Assembly: GCA_021157665.1 (NCBI GenBank)
Contig: JAGGWE010000131.1
Coordinates: forward strand, 1 to 26,452
Length of the DNA: 26,452 nucleotides
Reading direction: 5' to 3'
Source of the DNA: Sulfurimonas sp.
GTDB taxonomy: Bacteria > Campylobacterota > Campylobacteria > Campylobacterales > Sulfurimonadaceae
Numbering within the stretch: the stretch's first letter is position 1; every line of letters starts with the position of its first letter. Below, in pieces: positions 1 to 6,657 of the stretch. The translations under genes were made by a program, and so were the position numbers. Below the pieces are notes generated by a model. The model had not been told where the DNA came from, did no database searches, and worked only from the letters and a program-made list of their open reading frames with translations.

Positions 1-816
1 CTTGTAACAATGAGAGAATTTCTTTTAATTATTATGCCATTAGCTATTTCGGTTGCTATAGCTGGTGTAGTAGCTGCTCTTGCTCAGTTTGGATTTTTAT
101 TTACAACCAAAGCAATAATGCCAGATTTTAAAAAGATAGATCCTATCAAGGGAACTAAAAATCTGTTTTCTATGAAAAAACTTATAGAGAGTGTTAAAAT
201 TACTTTAAAATCTTTTACAACTTTGGGTGTTGGATTTTGGTTTTTCTTTCTTTTTATTACAGAACTGCCTACTGTTGCTCTTTTTGGTTTACCTGAGCAA
301 TTGGATTGGTTGACAGAGAAGATAATTATTATTGCATTTATAATGTTATTTATTATATTTATATTTGCTGTTATTGATATTATTATCGTAAGAAAACAGT
401 ATTTTGATGGTTTAAAAATGAGTAAGCAAGAGATAAAAGATGAGATGAAAAATATGGAAGGGGATCCTTTAATAAAGTCTAAAATCAAACAAAAGCAAAT
501 GGAAATGTCTAGACAAAGGATGATGTCTAATGTTCCAGATGCAGATGTAGTAATTACAAATCCAACTCATTATGCCGTAGCAATAAAATATGATAGTGAA
601 AAATCACATGCTCCAATTGTTGTCGCAAAAGGGATGGGTCATGTAGCTCAACAAATAAAAAAAATAGCTAGAGAAAATAGTGTTCATATAGTTCAAAATC
701 CTTCATTAGCTAGAAGTTTATATGCTGAAGTAGAAGTTGATAAAGCAATTCCAGAAGCACTTTTTGCTGCTGTTGCTGAGATTCTTGCTTATGTTTATAA
801 AATGAGTGGCAAATAG
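1..816 (+). CDS. flhB: FlhB, flagellar type III export switch protein (5' end missing)
   Basis: The reading frame is already open at base 1, so the gene begins before the window; about 271 of the usual roughly 350 residues are present. FlhB sits in the inner membrane at the flagellar export gate and switches export from rod/hook to filament substrates after self-cleavage. The fragment shows hydrophobic membrane segments (near bases 20-110, 205-290 and 315-390). The cytoplasmic domain follows, with the YFDGLKMSKQEIKDEMK linker and the self-cleavage motif NPTH at bases 559-570, followed by HYAVAIKYD. It ends at a TAG with no close downstream gene, so it is probably the last gene of its transcript. 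The internal ATG at base 10 lies inside a membrane segment and is not a real start. Confidence 0.96.
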   Translation, partial: LVTMREFLLIIMPLAISVAIAGVVAALAQFGFLFTTKAIMPDFKKIDPIKGTKNLFSMKKLIESVKITLKSFTTLGVGFWFFFLFITELPTVALFGLPEQLDWLTEKIIIIAFIMLFIIFIFAVIDIIIVRKQYFDGLKMSKQEIKDEMKNMEGDPLIKSKIKQKQMEMSRQRMMSNVPDADVVITNPTHYAVAIKYDSEKSHAPIVVAKGMGHVAQQIKKIARENSVHIVQNPSLARSLYAEVEVDKAIPEALFAAVAEILAYVYKMSGK

Positions 817-970
817 AGCTAATTTTTCATATATATTTCAATGAAAACATCGATAAATAGATACAAATAAGGTATAAAATAATGAACTTGATGGCTTCGA
901 ATACTAGAGCTAACTTAATATCTTTATAATTTGTTAATGCGATATGCTTTGCTAAAATTGGGTCAATAGA

Positions 971-1000
971 TTGTATAACAGATAATCATAGTGGTATGAT
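971..1000 (+). promoter_or_regulatory. Candidate sigma-70-type promoter for the orphan receiver gene
   Basis: A TTGTAT box at 971-976 and a TATGAT box at 995-1000 are separated by 18 bases, about 45 bases before the ATG at 1046. Each matches the sigma-70 consensus with one or two mismatches. It lies in the 229-base gap after flhB. Inferred from sequence only. Confidence 0.4.
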
Positions 1001-1045
1001 TTATGCTTAGTAATTTTTAGTTAAGAATATAATAAGGTATCTATT

Positions 1046-1477
1046 ATGATAATTGTAATTTTAAATGATTCATCAATAATGCACAGGACAATAGAGTCCT
1101 TTTTAAAAGAGTTTGATATAAAAGATAATGAAGTATATTCATTTACAAATGGTTATGAAGCACTAGATTTTATTAAGATTAATGGTGCTGATATTATTTT
1201 TAGTGATATTACTATGCCGTATATGGATGGTTTTGAATTTGCAGAATTAGTATTTAAAGTTGTTCCAAATTTGAGAAACTCTTTTTTTGCTATTCGTGGA
1301 GATGAGAATCGTAAAAATTTTCTTAGGATGAGACATAAAGGAGTACATCGATTTTTAAAAAAACCATTTGATATTAAAATCTTTGAATACTTTATACTTC
1401 CAGAAATAATGAAAGTTAGATTTAGAGAAGAAAACTCATCAACTTATGATAAAAAACAGTTAGTCAATAATATATAA
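1046..1477 (+). CDS. Single-domain response regulator (CheY-like receiver protein)
   Basis: The 143-residue protein is almost entirely a receiver domain with no output domain. Visible landmarks are an acidic pocket at N7-D8 (NDSSIMHR), the phospho-acceptor D54 in IIFSDITMPYMDG, and the KKP motif at 105-107. Such proteins normally take a phosphoryl group from a histidine kinase and signal by binding a partner. The conserved Thr/Ser at the end of strand 4 appears replaced by Arg (R84 in FFAIRGDEN), and the first acidic pocket position is Asn, so its phosphorylation behaviour may be unusual. No kinase or chemotaxis gene adjoins it; flhB upstream hints at motility but does not prove it. An AAGG-type ribosome-binding site lies near 1033-1036. 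Confidence 0.85.
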   Translation: MIIVILNDSSIMHRTIESFLKEFDIKDNEVYSFTNGYEALDFIKINGADIIFSDITMPYMDGFEFAELVFKVVPNLRNSFFAIRGDENRKNFLRMRHKGVHRFLKKPFDIKIFEYFILPEIMKVRFREENSSTYDKKQLVNNI

Positions 1478-1483
1478 AGTTAT

Positions 1484-1508
1484 GAAGCTCAATTTACTTT
1501 AAAGCTTC
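1484..1508. terminator. Hairpin after the receiver gene, possible terminator
   Basis: GAAGCT (1484-1489) and AGCTTC (1503-1508) form a 6-bp stem with a 13-base loop, starting seven bases after the receiver stop codon. It can be extended by ATG/CAT pairs across a two-base bulge. A run of T residues lies at 1523-1529, rather far for a classic intrinsic terminator on the + strand. The pairing is visible; the function is inferred. Confidence 0.35.
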
Positions 1509-1512
1509 TCAT

Positions 1513-1662
1513 CTAAGATATATTTTTTTCAATAAGCATATTTTTAATAAGTTTTTTTGTTTCATAAAGTGCTTCATCTACATCTTTATAAATATCCTCT
1601 TCCTTTATATTTTCATAATTTGAAATATGTTTCACTGTTGGAGTTGATATGGCTATATTTAT
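1513..1662 (-). pseudogene. Probable remnant of a GGDEF (diguanylate cyclase) domain C-terminus
   Basis: On the minus strand a stop-free frame runs from 1662 down to a TAG at 1513-1515 (49 codons), preceded in frame by TGA. Its second half reads EEDIYKDVDEALYETKK, then LIKN. This matches the usual end of GGDEF domains, where an Asp-containing helix leads into ALYxAKxxGRN. There is no ATG, no GGDEF signature and no room for the rest of the domain. It therefore looks like the leftover 3' end of a diguanylate cyclase gene. The motif is visible, but the family call rests on one short segment. It accounts for most of the 300-base gap at 1478-1777. Confidence 0.5.
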
Positions 1663-1690
1663 TCATACTTAGAAAAAAGCTACAAAATAG

Positions 1691-1731
1691 GTGCACACCA
1701 CTCTTAAAAGTGCGTACTTAGGCAGTGTGTG
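1691..1731. repeat. Imperfect palindromic element upstream of the DHH gene
   Basis: The segment holds the palindrome GTGCAC (1691-1696). CACACCACT (1694-1702) can pair with AGTGTGTG (1724-1731) with one bulged C, and inside it AAGT-GCGT-ACTT forms a second small stem (1708-1719). It lies in otherwise AT-rich intergenic DNA just before the promoter at 1764. It may be an interspersed repeat copy or a regulatory structure; only one copy is in the window. Confidence 0.35.
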
Positions 1732-1763
1732 TTTATAAAATGAATAGAAAATAAAAAAAATAG

Positions 1764-1769
1764 TATAAT
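1764..1769 (+). promoter_or_regulatory. Perfect -10 box (TATAAT) for the DHH gene; probably leaderless transcript
   Basis: TATAAT lies at 1764-1769 and the ATG of the next gene is at 1778. Initiation 6-8 bases past the box would place the transcript start at or within a couple of bases of the ATG. No Shine-Dalgarno sequence precedes this ATG, which fits a leaderless mRNA. No good -35 box is visible, as is common in Campylobacterota promoters. Confidence 0.55.
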
Positions 1770-1777
1770 TACATTTA

Positions 1778-2680
1778 ATGAATAATATATTAAAAAGAAT
1801 TGATACTGCTAAACATATAGTTGTAAGTGTTCATGTTAATCCTGATGCTGATTCTATTGGTAGTGCAAGTGCTTTTTATACATATTTACTTACATTACAT
1901 AAAAAAGTATCATTTTTTTGTTATACAAAAAATATAAATCAAAAATTATCTTTTATCCCTTGGTTTGATAAAATAAGAGATTCGTTCCCATCTTCTTGTG
2001 ATTTAGCAATTTCATTTGATTGTGCTGATGTTAGAAAAATTGGAATGGAATTGGATTGCGATTTAATAAATATTGATTATCAAAATGGTAATTCAATAAG
2101 TATAACTCAAGTTCTATTTAATTTTTTTGTAGATAACAAAGTATCAATAAATAAAAAAATGGCTACAGCCTTGTATGCTGGACTTTTAGATGGTTCTAAT
2201 GGTCTCGTTTCAGATGAGGTGGATGGTACAACTTTTGCTATGGTTAGTGAGTTGATAAAGCGTGGTGCTGAGTATAAACTTTGTAATAACTTTATAATGA
2301 AATACCAAACACTGGCTAGTTTAAAGTTAAAAGCTGTTATGTTAAGTAATATGACTCTTTTAAATGATGCAAAAATAGCACTATTTTTAGTAAGTAACTA
2401 TGATATGCGAAAAACTGGAGCAATTGATGAAGATTGTGAAAGTGCTTTAAAAGAGGCACTTTTTTTGCCTACAGTAGAGGTTTCTATTTTGATAAAAGAA
2501 AATTTAGATTTAACTTTAGAAGGGTTAATTTATTCATCTGAAAATTTAAATTCATTGCTAATAGCTTCTAAGCTAAATGGTAGTGGAAATAGTAGTAGGG
2601 CAGTTTTTATGCTTTCTAAAGAAGAGACTTTAGAAAATGCTTCAAAAAGAATTTTAAAATTAGTAAAAGAGGAAATATAG
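1778..2680 (+). CDS. DHH-family phosphoesterase-like protein with degenerate catalytic motifs
   Basis: This 300-residue protein has the layout of NrnA/RecJ-like DHH-DHHA1 phosphoesterases, which degrade nano-RNA or dephosphorylate pAp in the cytoplasm. Motif I is intact (H19, D23, D25 in HVNPDADSIGS) and motif II is present (D81 and D84 in FDCADVRKIG). The defining DHH motif is replaced by D100-Y101-Q102 in NIDYQNGN. The DTG motif reads DGSNG from D138, and the GGGH substrate loop of DHHA1 reads GSGN (268-271). It may be inactive, re-purposed, or use altered metal binding. The ATG at 1778 has no ribosome-binding site but sits just after a perfect -10 box. The next gene starts two bases after its stop, so they are probably co-transcribed. 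Confidence 0.8.
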   Translation: MNNILKRIDTAKHIVVSVHVNPDADSIGSASAFYTYLLTLHKKVSFFCYTKNINQKLSFIPWFDKIRDSFPSSCDLAISFDCADVRKIGMELDCDLINIDYQNGNSISITQVLFNFFVDNKVSINKKMATALYAGLLDGSNGLVSDEVDGTTFAMVSELIKRGAEYKLCNNFIMKYQTLASLKLKAVMLSNMTLLNDAKIALFLVSNYDMRKTGAIDEDCESALKEALFLPTVEVSILIKENLDLTLEGLIYSSENLNSLLIASKLNGSGNSSRAVFMLSKEETLENASKRILKLVKEEI

Positions 2681-2681
2681 A

Positions 2682-4040
2682 GTGAGAAGTAAGTCAAAAT
2701 TACCGTTAGGAACAATATTATTTGTATTTATTTTATTGGGTGCTGTTTTTGTATATAGTTCATCAATGTTTGAAAGAGTAGTACCACAAATAGAGATAGA
2801 TAATGATGGATACTGGAATCTAAAGAAACCTATTAATGTTTCTATAAGTGATGAAAGTGGAATAAAACTATATAAGATTACTTTAAAAACTTCAAAGGGT
2901 GAATCACCTTTGCAACATGAACAGTATATAACTCCAGAAAATTTATTAAATATAGAAGTGAAACCACCTAGAGGTACTTACTCTTTAAAAGATGAAACAA
3001 TTACAATAGTAATCGAAGCAACTGATTCAAGTCATTGGAACTTTTTAAATGGAAATAGTGCGAGAAAAGAGTTTAAATTTACAATAGATAAAGCAAGACC
3101 ACAATTAGGTATTTTGAGTAATTCTTATAAAATTACAAAAGGTGGGGCAGCTCTTGTAATTTTCAGCGTTAAAGATAAAAATTTAAAAGATGTATATATA
3201 AAATTGAATAATAAAAAATTTATACCACAACCTTTTTATAAAGAGGGTTATTATATTTCACTTTTAGCATGGCCAATTGTAGATAAAAGTTTTAAGGCTA
3301 ATATTATTGCCACTGATTATGCTGGAAATATTTCAAAAACTCATGTTCCTTTATATCTTAAAAATCGACAGTATAAAGTTTCTAATATAAAACTTAGTGA
3401 TAGATTTTTAAAAGGTAAAATATTAGAACTAGCTGAAGAGTTTGAAGAGACTCAAGGTGTAACTGATTCAATTGAACAGTTTATTATTATAAATGAAGAT
3501 GTTAGAGCAAAAAATGAAAAACTGATTCATAGCTTATCATCAAAAGTTTCAGATGAGATGATAGATGATTTTAAAATGAATAAAATGTATCCTTTGAAAA
3601 ATGGACAGGTTGTTGCTTCATTTGGTGATCATAGAAAATATTTTTATAATGGAAAAAAAGTTAGTGAGTCTTATCACTTAGGTCTTGATTTAGCTTCAAA
3701 TGCAATGGCTACTATTAAACCACAAAATGGTGGAGATGTTGTTTATGCAGATTATAATGGTTTATATGGGAATATGCCGATGATTTATCATGGATTAGGT
3801 TTATATACCCTTTATGGACACTGTTCAGCTCTAAATGTAAGTGTTGATGAGACAATAAGTGCAAAAGCTGATATAGCAGATACAGGAAAAAGTGGTTATG
3901 CTATGGGTGATCATCTTCATTTTGGTGTTTTAATTCAAGGTGTCGAAGTTCGTCCACAAGAGTGGATGGATAAAAAATGGATTAAGCTAAATATTAGTGA
4001 TATAATTAAAAATGCTAAAGAGATAATTAATAAAAGCTAG
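2682..4040 (+). CDS. Membrane-anchored M23 (LytM-type) peptidoglycan endopeptidase
   Basis: This 452-residue protein begins with GTG at 2682, with an AGAGGAA ribosome-binding site inside the end of the previous gene. One membrane segment (about residues 10-28) anchors a periplasmic region: about 280 residues with beta-rich, Ig-like character, then an M23 zinc metallopeptidase domain. The zinc ligands and catalytic residues are recognisable: H332 and D336 in HLGLDLA, H380 in TLYGH, and H411/H413 in DHLHFG. M23 enzymes cut peptide cross-links in peptidoglycan and in Campylobacterota help set helical or curved shape. The C. jejuni counterpart also sits directly before lpxC. Substrate specificity cannot be read from the sequence. 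Confidence 0.9.
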   Translation: MRSKSKLPLGTILFVFILLGAVFVYSSSMFERVVPQIEIDNDGYWNLKKPINVSISDESGIKLYKITLKTSKGESPLQHEQYITPENLLNIEVKPPRGTYSLKDETITIVIEATDSSHWNFLNGNSARKEFKFTIDKARPQLGILSNSYKITKGGAALVIFSVKDKNLKDVYIKLNNKKFIPQPFYKEGYYISLLAWPIVDKSFKANIIATDYAGNISKTHVPLYLKNRQYKVSNIKLSDRFLKGKILELAEEFEETQGVTDSIEQFIIINEDVRAKNEKLIHSLSSKVSDEMIDDFKMNKMYPLKNGQVVASFGDHRKYFYNGKKVSESYHLGLDLASNAMATIKPQNGGDVVYADYNGLYGNMPMIYHGLGLYTLYGHCSALNVSVDETISAKADIADTGKSGYAMGDHLHFGVLIQGVEVRPQEWMDKKWIKLNISDIIKNAKEIINKS

Positions 4041-4052
4041 AAAATAAAATAT

Positions 4053-4119
4053 TTCTCGCCAGTAGGCGTAGCTTTAGTGAGGGGAATTTTGCAAAGAATT
4101 CACTTCTTTGAAAAAGGAG
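4053..4119 (+). promoter_or_regulatory. lpxC leader: two hairpins ending at a strong ribosome-binding site
   Basis: Between the M23 gene and lpxC are CGCC-AGTA-GGCG (4057-4068) and a 7-bp hairpin, CAAAGAA (4092-4098) with TTCTTTG (4104-4110) around a 5-base loop. The Shine-Dalgarno AAGGAG (4114-4119) follows four bases later, seven bases before the ATG at 4127. The hairpin position could affect ribosome access or mRNA stability. The pairing is visible; the regulatory role is inferred. Confidence 0.4.
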
Positions 4120-4126
4120 ACAAATA

Positions 4127-5011
4127 ATGTATCAAACTACTATAAAAAAGAGTGTTGAACTTGTTGGAATAGGGCTGCATAAAGGCTCTCCAGTAAGGTT
4201 GAAGTTAGAACCTTTAGAGTCAAATAGTGGAATTATTTTTTATCGTAGTGATGTAGATGTTGCTATTCCTCTTATCCCCCAAAATGTTGTTGATACAAAA
4301 ATGGCAACTGTAATTGGTAAAGATGGGTATATTATCTCAACAATTGAGCATATGCTTTCAGCTGTATATGCTTATGGTATAGATAATTTAAAAGTTATTG
4401 TAGATGCAGATGAAGTACCAGTTATGGATGGAAGTAGTGCTAGTTATTGTATGCTTTTAGATGAAGCAGGTATTGCTGAACTTGATTCACCAAAAAAAGT
4501 CATGAGAATTAAAAAAGATGTTATAGTTCAAGAGGGTGACAAATATGTTAAGTTATCTCCATCTCCAGATTTGAAATATGATTTTACAATTAAATTTCCA
4601 CATCCAGTTATTCAAAATCAAGAGTATGTTTTAGAATTTAGTAAAGAAAATTATAAAAATGAGATCTCTCGTGCTAGAACATTTGGATTTTTACATGAAG
4701 TTCAGTATCTTCGCTCTAAAGGTTTAGCTCTTGGTGGTTCTTTGGAAAATGCGATAGTGCTTGATGAGAAAAAAGTTTTAAATCCAGAAGGATTAAGATT
4801 TCCAGATGAATTTGTAAGACATAAAATACTTGATGCTATTGGAGATATGTCTCTTATTGGTATGAATTTTGTTGGTAATTATGAGGCTATGGCTGGTAGT
4901 CATGATTTAAATCATAAACTTACACTCAAACTTTTAAAAGATGCTGATAGTTTTGAGATTATAGAACTTGTTGGTGAAAAAACGATGGAGTTAGAAAAAG
5001 CATATGCATAA
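4127..5011 (+). CDS. lpxC: LpxC, UDP-3-O-acyl-N-acetylglucosamine deacetylase
   Basis: LpxC is the committed, zinc-dependent step of lipid A synthesis in the cytoplasm. The 294-residue length is normal. The family signature is clear: the SVELVGIGLHKG start, zinc ligand H75 in STIEHMLSA, MDGSSASY, zinc ligands H232 and D236 in RHKILDAIGD, and the catalytic H259 in AGSHDLNHK. An AAGGAG ribosome-binding site lies seven bases before the ATG. The 3' end overlaps the next gene by 8 bp, implying translational coupling. It opens the conserved lpxC-tsaB-thrB-rnpM-infB-rbfA-rimP block. Confidence 0.98.
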   Translation: MYQTTIKKSVELVGIGLHKGSPVRLKLEPLESNSGIIFYRSDVDVAIPLIPQNVVDTKMATVIGKDGYIISTIEHMLSAVYAYGIDNLKVIVDADEVPVMDGSSASYCMLLDEAGIAELDSPKKVMRIKKDVIVQEGDKYVKLSPSPDLKYDFTIKFPHPVIQNQEYVLEFSKENYKNEISRARTFGFLHEVQYLRSKGLALGGSLENAIVLDEKKVLNPEGLRFPDEFVRHKILDAIGDMSLIGMNFVGNYEAMAGSHDLNHKLTLKLLKDADSFEIIELVGEKTMELEKAYA

Positions 5012-5468
5012 GAGAGTGGATGTTCTGCTTATCGCTCTTTCTTCTCCCATAAAAATTGGGGTATATGAGAATAACAGACTTATAGATACTATTATTTCAG
5101 AAGATAAGAGTTCAGATATTTTACCATTAATATATCAAACAATTTTTCAAACATATGATGTAAAAAAACTTTTTTATGCAAATGGTCCGGGAAGTTTTAT
5201 GGCAATAAAAGTTGCATATATATTTTTAAAATCTATGAGTATTTTGAAAAAAATACCTCTTTTTGCAACAGATGCTTTTTATTTTAATAAAAATCAACCA
5301 ATAAAAGCGATTGGAAAGTTATGTTTTGTTAAAATTGCACAAGAAATAAAAACTCAAAAGTTAGAAATAGTACCAGATGCCAAATTTGAGCTTCCTGTTG
5401 TACTTGATTATAATGAGTTTAGTAAAACTTCAACGCCACTTTATTCTATTGGGGCTGTTGGAAATTAG
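5004..5468 (+). CDS. tsaB: Short TsaB-like protein (tRNA t6A biosynthesis)
   Basis: This 154-residue protein has the N-terminal half of TsaB/YeaZ. It has an actin-like start (VLLIALSSPIKIGVYENN) and the hallmark GPGSF segment at residues 61-65 (YANGPGSFMAIKVAYIFLK). TsaB with TsaD and TsaE makes the N6-threonylcarbamoyl modification at A37 of ANN-decoding tRNAs; its N-terminal lobe forms the dimer interface with TsaD. The family is usually about 220-230 residues, so the second lobe is much reduced. The conserved place after lpxC, matching Campylobacter, suggests a short clade-specific form rather than a broken gene. The frame is clean and overlaps lpxC by 8 bp. No tsaD or tsaE is in the window. 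Confidence 0.8.
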   Translation: MHKRVDVLLIALSSPIKIGVYENNRLIDTIISEDKSSDILPLIYQTIFQTYDVKKLFYANGPGSFMAIKVAYIFLKSMSILKKIPLFATDAFYFNKNQPIKAIGKLCFVKIAQEIKTQKLEIVPDAKFELPVVLDYNEFSKTSTPLYSIGAVGN

Positions 5469-5473
5469 GGAGG
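5467..5473 (+). promoter_or_regulatory. Strong ribosome-binding site fixing the TTG start of thrB
   Basis: AGGGAGG, beginning inside the preceding stop codon, lies seven bases before TTG at 5481. No ATG is available nearby and homology begins immediately after the TTG, so this site supports TTG as the true start. Confidence 0.7.
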
Positions 5474-5480
5474 TAGTTAT

Positions 5481-6362
5481 TTGACTATCAGTGTACCAGC
5501 AACTAGTGCAAATTTAGGTCCAGGTTTTGATTCTTTAGGTTTGGCAATAGATTTAAGAAACCGTGTAGAGTTTCATCAATCAAGATTTTTCAGTGTATCG
5601 ATTAAGGGTGAAGGGGAGAATAATCCTAGATTAAAAGGAAATAATCTTTTTATCAGTATTTTTAACGATCATTATAATCGTTTAATAAAAAAGAGACAAA
5701 ATTTTAAATTTACTTTTTATAATCAAATACCAATGTCGAGAGGACTTGGATCCTCTTCTGCTGTTATAGTTTCTGCCATTGCATCTGCGCATGAAGCAGC
5801 AGGGATAAGAGTTTCAAAAAGAAGAATTTTAAATCATGCTCTTGTATATGAATCACATCCAGATAATATTACTCCAGCAGTAATGGGTGGATTTAATGCA
5901 GCTACTGTTGAGAAAAATAAAGTTTTTTCTCAAAAAAAGCATCTTCCAGATTATATAAAAGCTATAGTTGTTATACCAAATAAACAGATGAATACTGCAC
6001 GAGGAAGAACACTGCTGCCTAAATCGTATTCAAAAGAGAATGCAACTTACAATCTTTCACATACTGCTCTTAGTGTAGCAGCTTTTTTTAATGAAGATTG
6101 GGAGATGTTAAAGTTAGCTTCACAAGATAGATTTCATCAAAAAGCCAGAATGAAAATGTTACCAGAACTTTTTACAGTTCAAAAAGTTGCTTATGAAAGT
6201 GGAGCTTTAATGAGTACACTCTCAGGAAGTGGTTCTACTTTCTTTTCTATGGCTTATGATGAAGATTCTTCGATGATTGCAAATAAATTAAGCCAAAAAT
6301 TTCCAGATTTTACAGTGAAAATTTTAAATTTTGATAATAATGGGTTGATAATAGAGAAGTAA
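5481..6362 (+). CDS. thrB: ThrB, homoserine kinase
   Basis: Homoserine kinase phosphorylates L-homoserine in threonine synthesis. The 293-residue protein is a full GHMP kinase: the opening PATSANLGPGFDSLGLA, the ATP-binding glycine/serine loop GLGSSS at residues 88-93, and the C-terminal TLSGSGSTFF motif. The start is TTG at 5481, chosen because of the strong AGGGAGG upstream and because the conserved N-terminus begins at once (TISVPATSANLG). It lies 12 bp after the tsaB-like gene and is presumably co-transcribed with lpxC, as in Campylobacter. Confidence 0.97.
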   Translation: MTISVPATSANLGPGFDSLGLAIDLRNRVEFHQSRFFSVSIKGEGENNPRLKGNNLFISIFNDHYNRLIKKRQNFKFTFYNQIPMSRGLGSSSAVIVSAIASAHEAAGIRVSKRRILNHALVYESHPDNITPAVMGGFNAATVEKNKVFSQKKHLPDYIKAIVVIPNKQMNTARGRTLLPKSYSKENATYNLSHTALSVAAFFNEDWEMLKLASQDRFHQKARMKMLPELFTVQKVAYESGALMSTLSGSGSTFFSMAYDEDSSMIANKLSQKFPDFTVKILNFDNNGLIIEK

Positions 6363-6393
6363 CCTCTATTAAATCAAGTAAGTTTTAGATATA

Positions 6394-6657
6394 ATGGCGA
6401 AAAATTTTCATATACCAATTAGAATGTGTATCTCTTGTCGAGATAGATATGAACAAAAGCTTCTAGTGAGACTTCAGTGCAATGATGGTTCATTAGAGGT
6501 TTTTAAAAAAATTGGACGAAGTTTTTACATATGTAAAAGTTGTCTTGATAACGAAAAAAAAGTTATAAAATCACTTATGCGACAGTGTAGAAGTGGAGAA
6601 AAAGAAAAACTTATAAACAGACTAAAGGAGATCATCGCTGATGATAGAGAAAGTTAA
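6394..6657 (+). CDS. rnpM: YlxR/RnpM family RNA-binding protein (DUF448)
   Basis: This small basic 87-residue protein belongs to the YlxR family, found next to infB in many bacteria and reported in Bacillus to modulate RNase P. Evidence is the MCISCRDR start motif, FKKIGRSFYICKSC corresponding to the family GRGAYVC loop, and basic C-terminal residues. Four cysteines form two CxxC pairs (CISC, CKSC), which could suggest metal binding. It overlaps infB by 17 bp. There is no clear ribosome-binding site before the ATG at 6394, so it may depend on upstream translation. The RNase P role is transferred from the family and not shown here. Confidence 0.85.
   Translation: MAKNFHIPIRMCISCRDRYEQKLLVRLQCNDGSLEVFKKIGRSFYICKSCLDNEKKVIKSLMRQCRSGEKEKLINRLKEIIADDRES

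Noticed and set aside
827..985. A stop-free 52-codon minus-strand frame after flhB with a hydrophobic C-terminal stretch, and a + strand 15-codon micro-ORF at 882-929.
   Set aside because: The minus frame has no start codon near its 5' end and no recognised motif; open frames of this length are not rare in AT-rich DNA. The micro-ORF has only a weak AAGG upstream and no supporting context.
1629..1636. TGTTTCAC, resembling one half of a parS site; other GTGAAAC half-sites occur near 2957 and 12281.
   Set aside because: None has the matching second half, so none forms the 16-bp palindrome expected for parS.
6389..6395. TATAAT overlapping the rnpM start codon as a promoter.
   Set aside because: It overlaps the ATG itself, so it could not drive that gene, and the string is common in AT-rich DNA; infB expression from it cannot be excluded but is unsupported.
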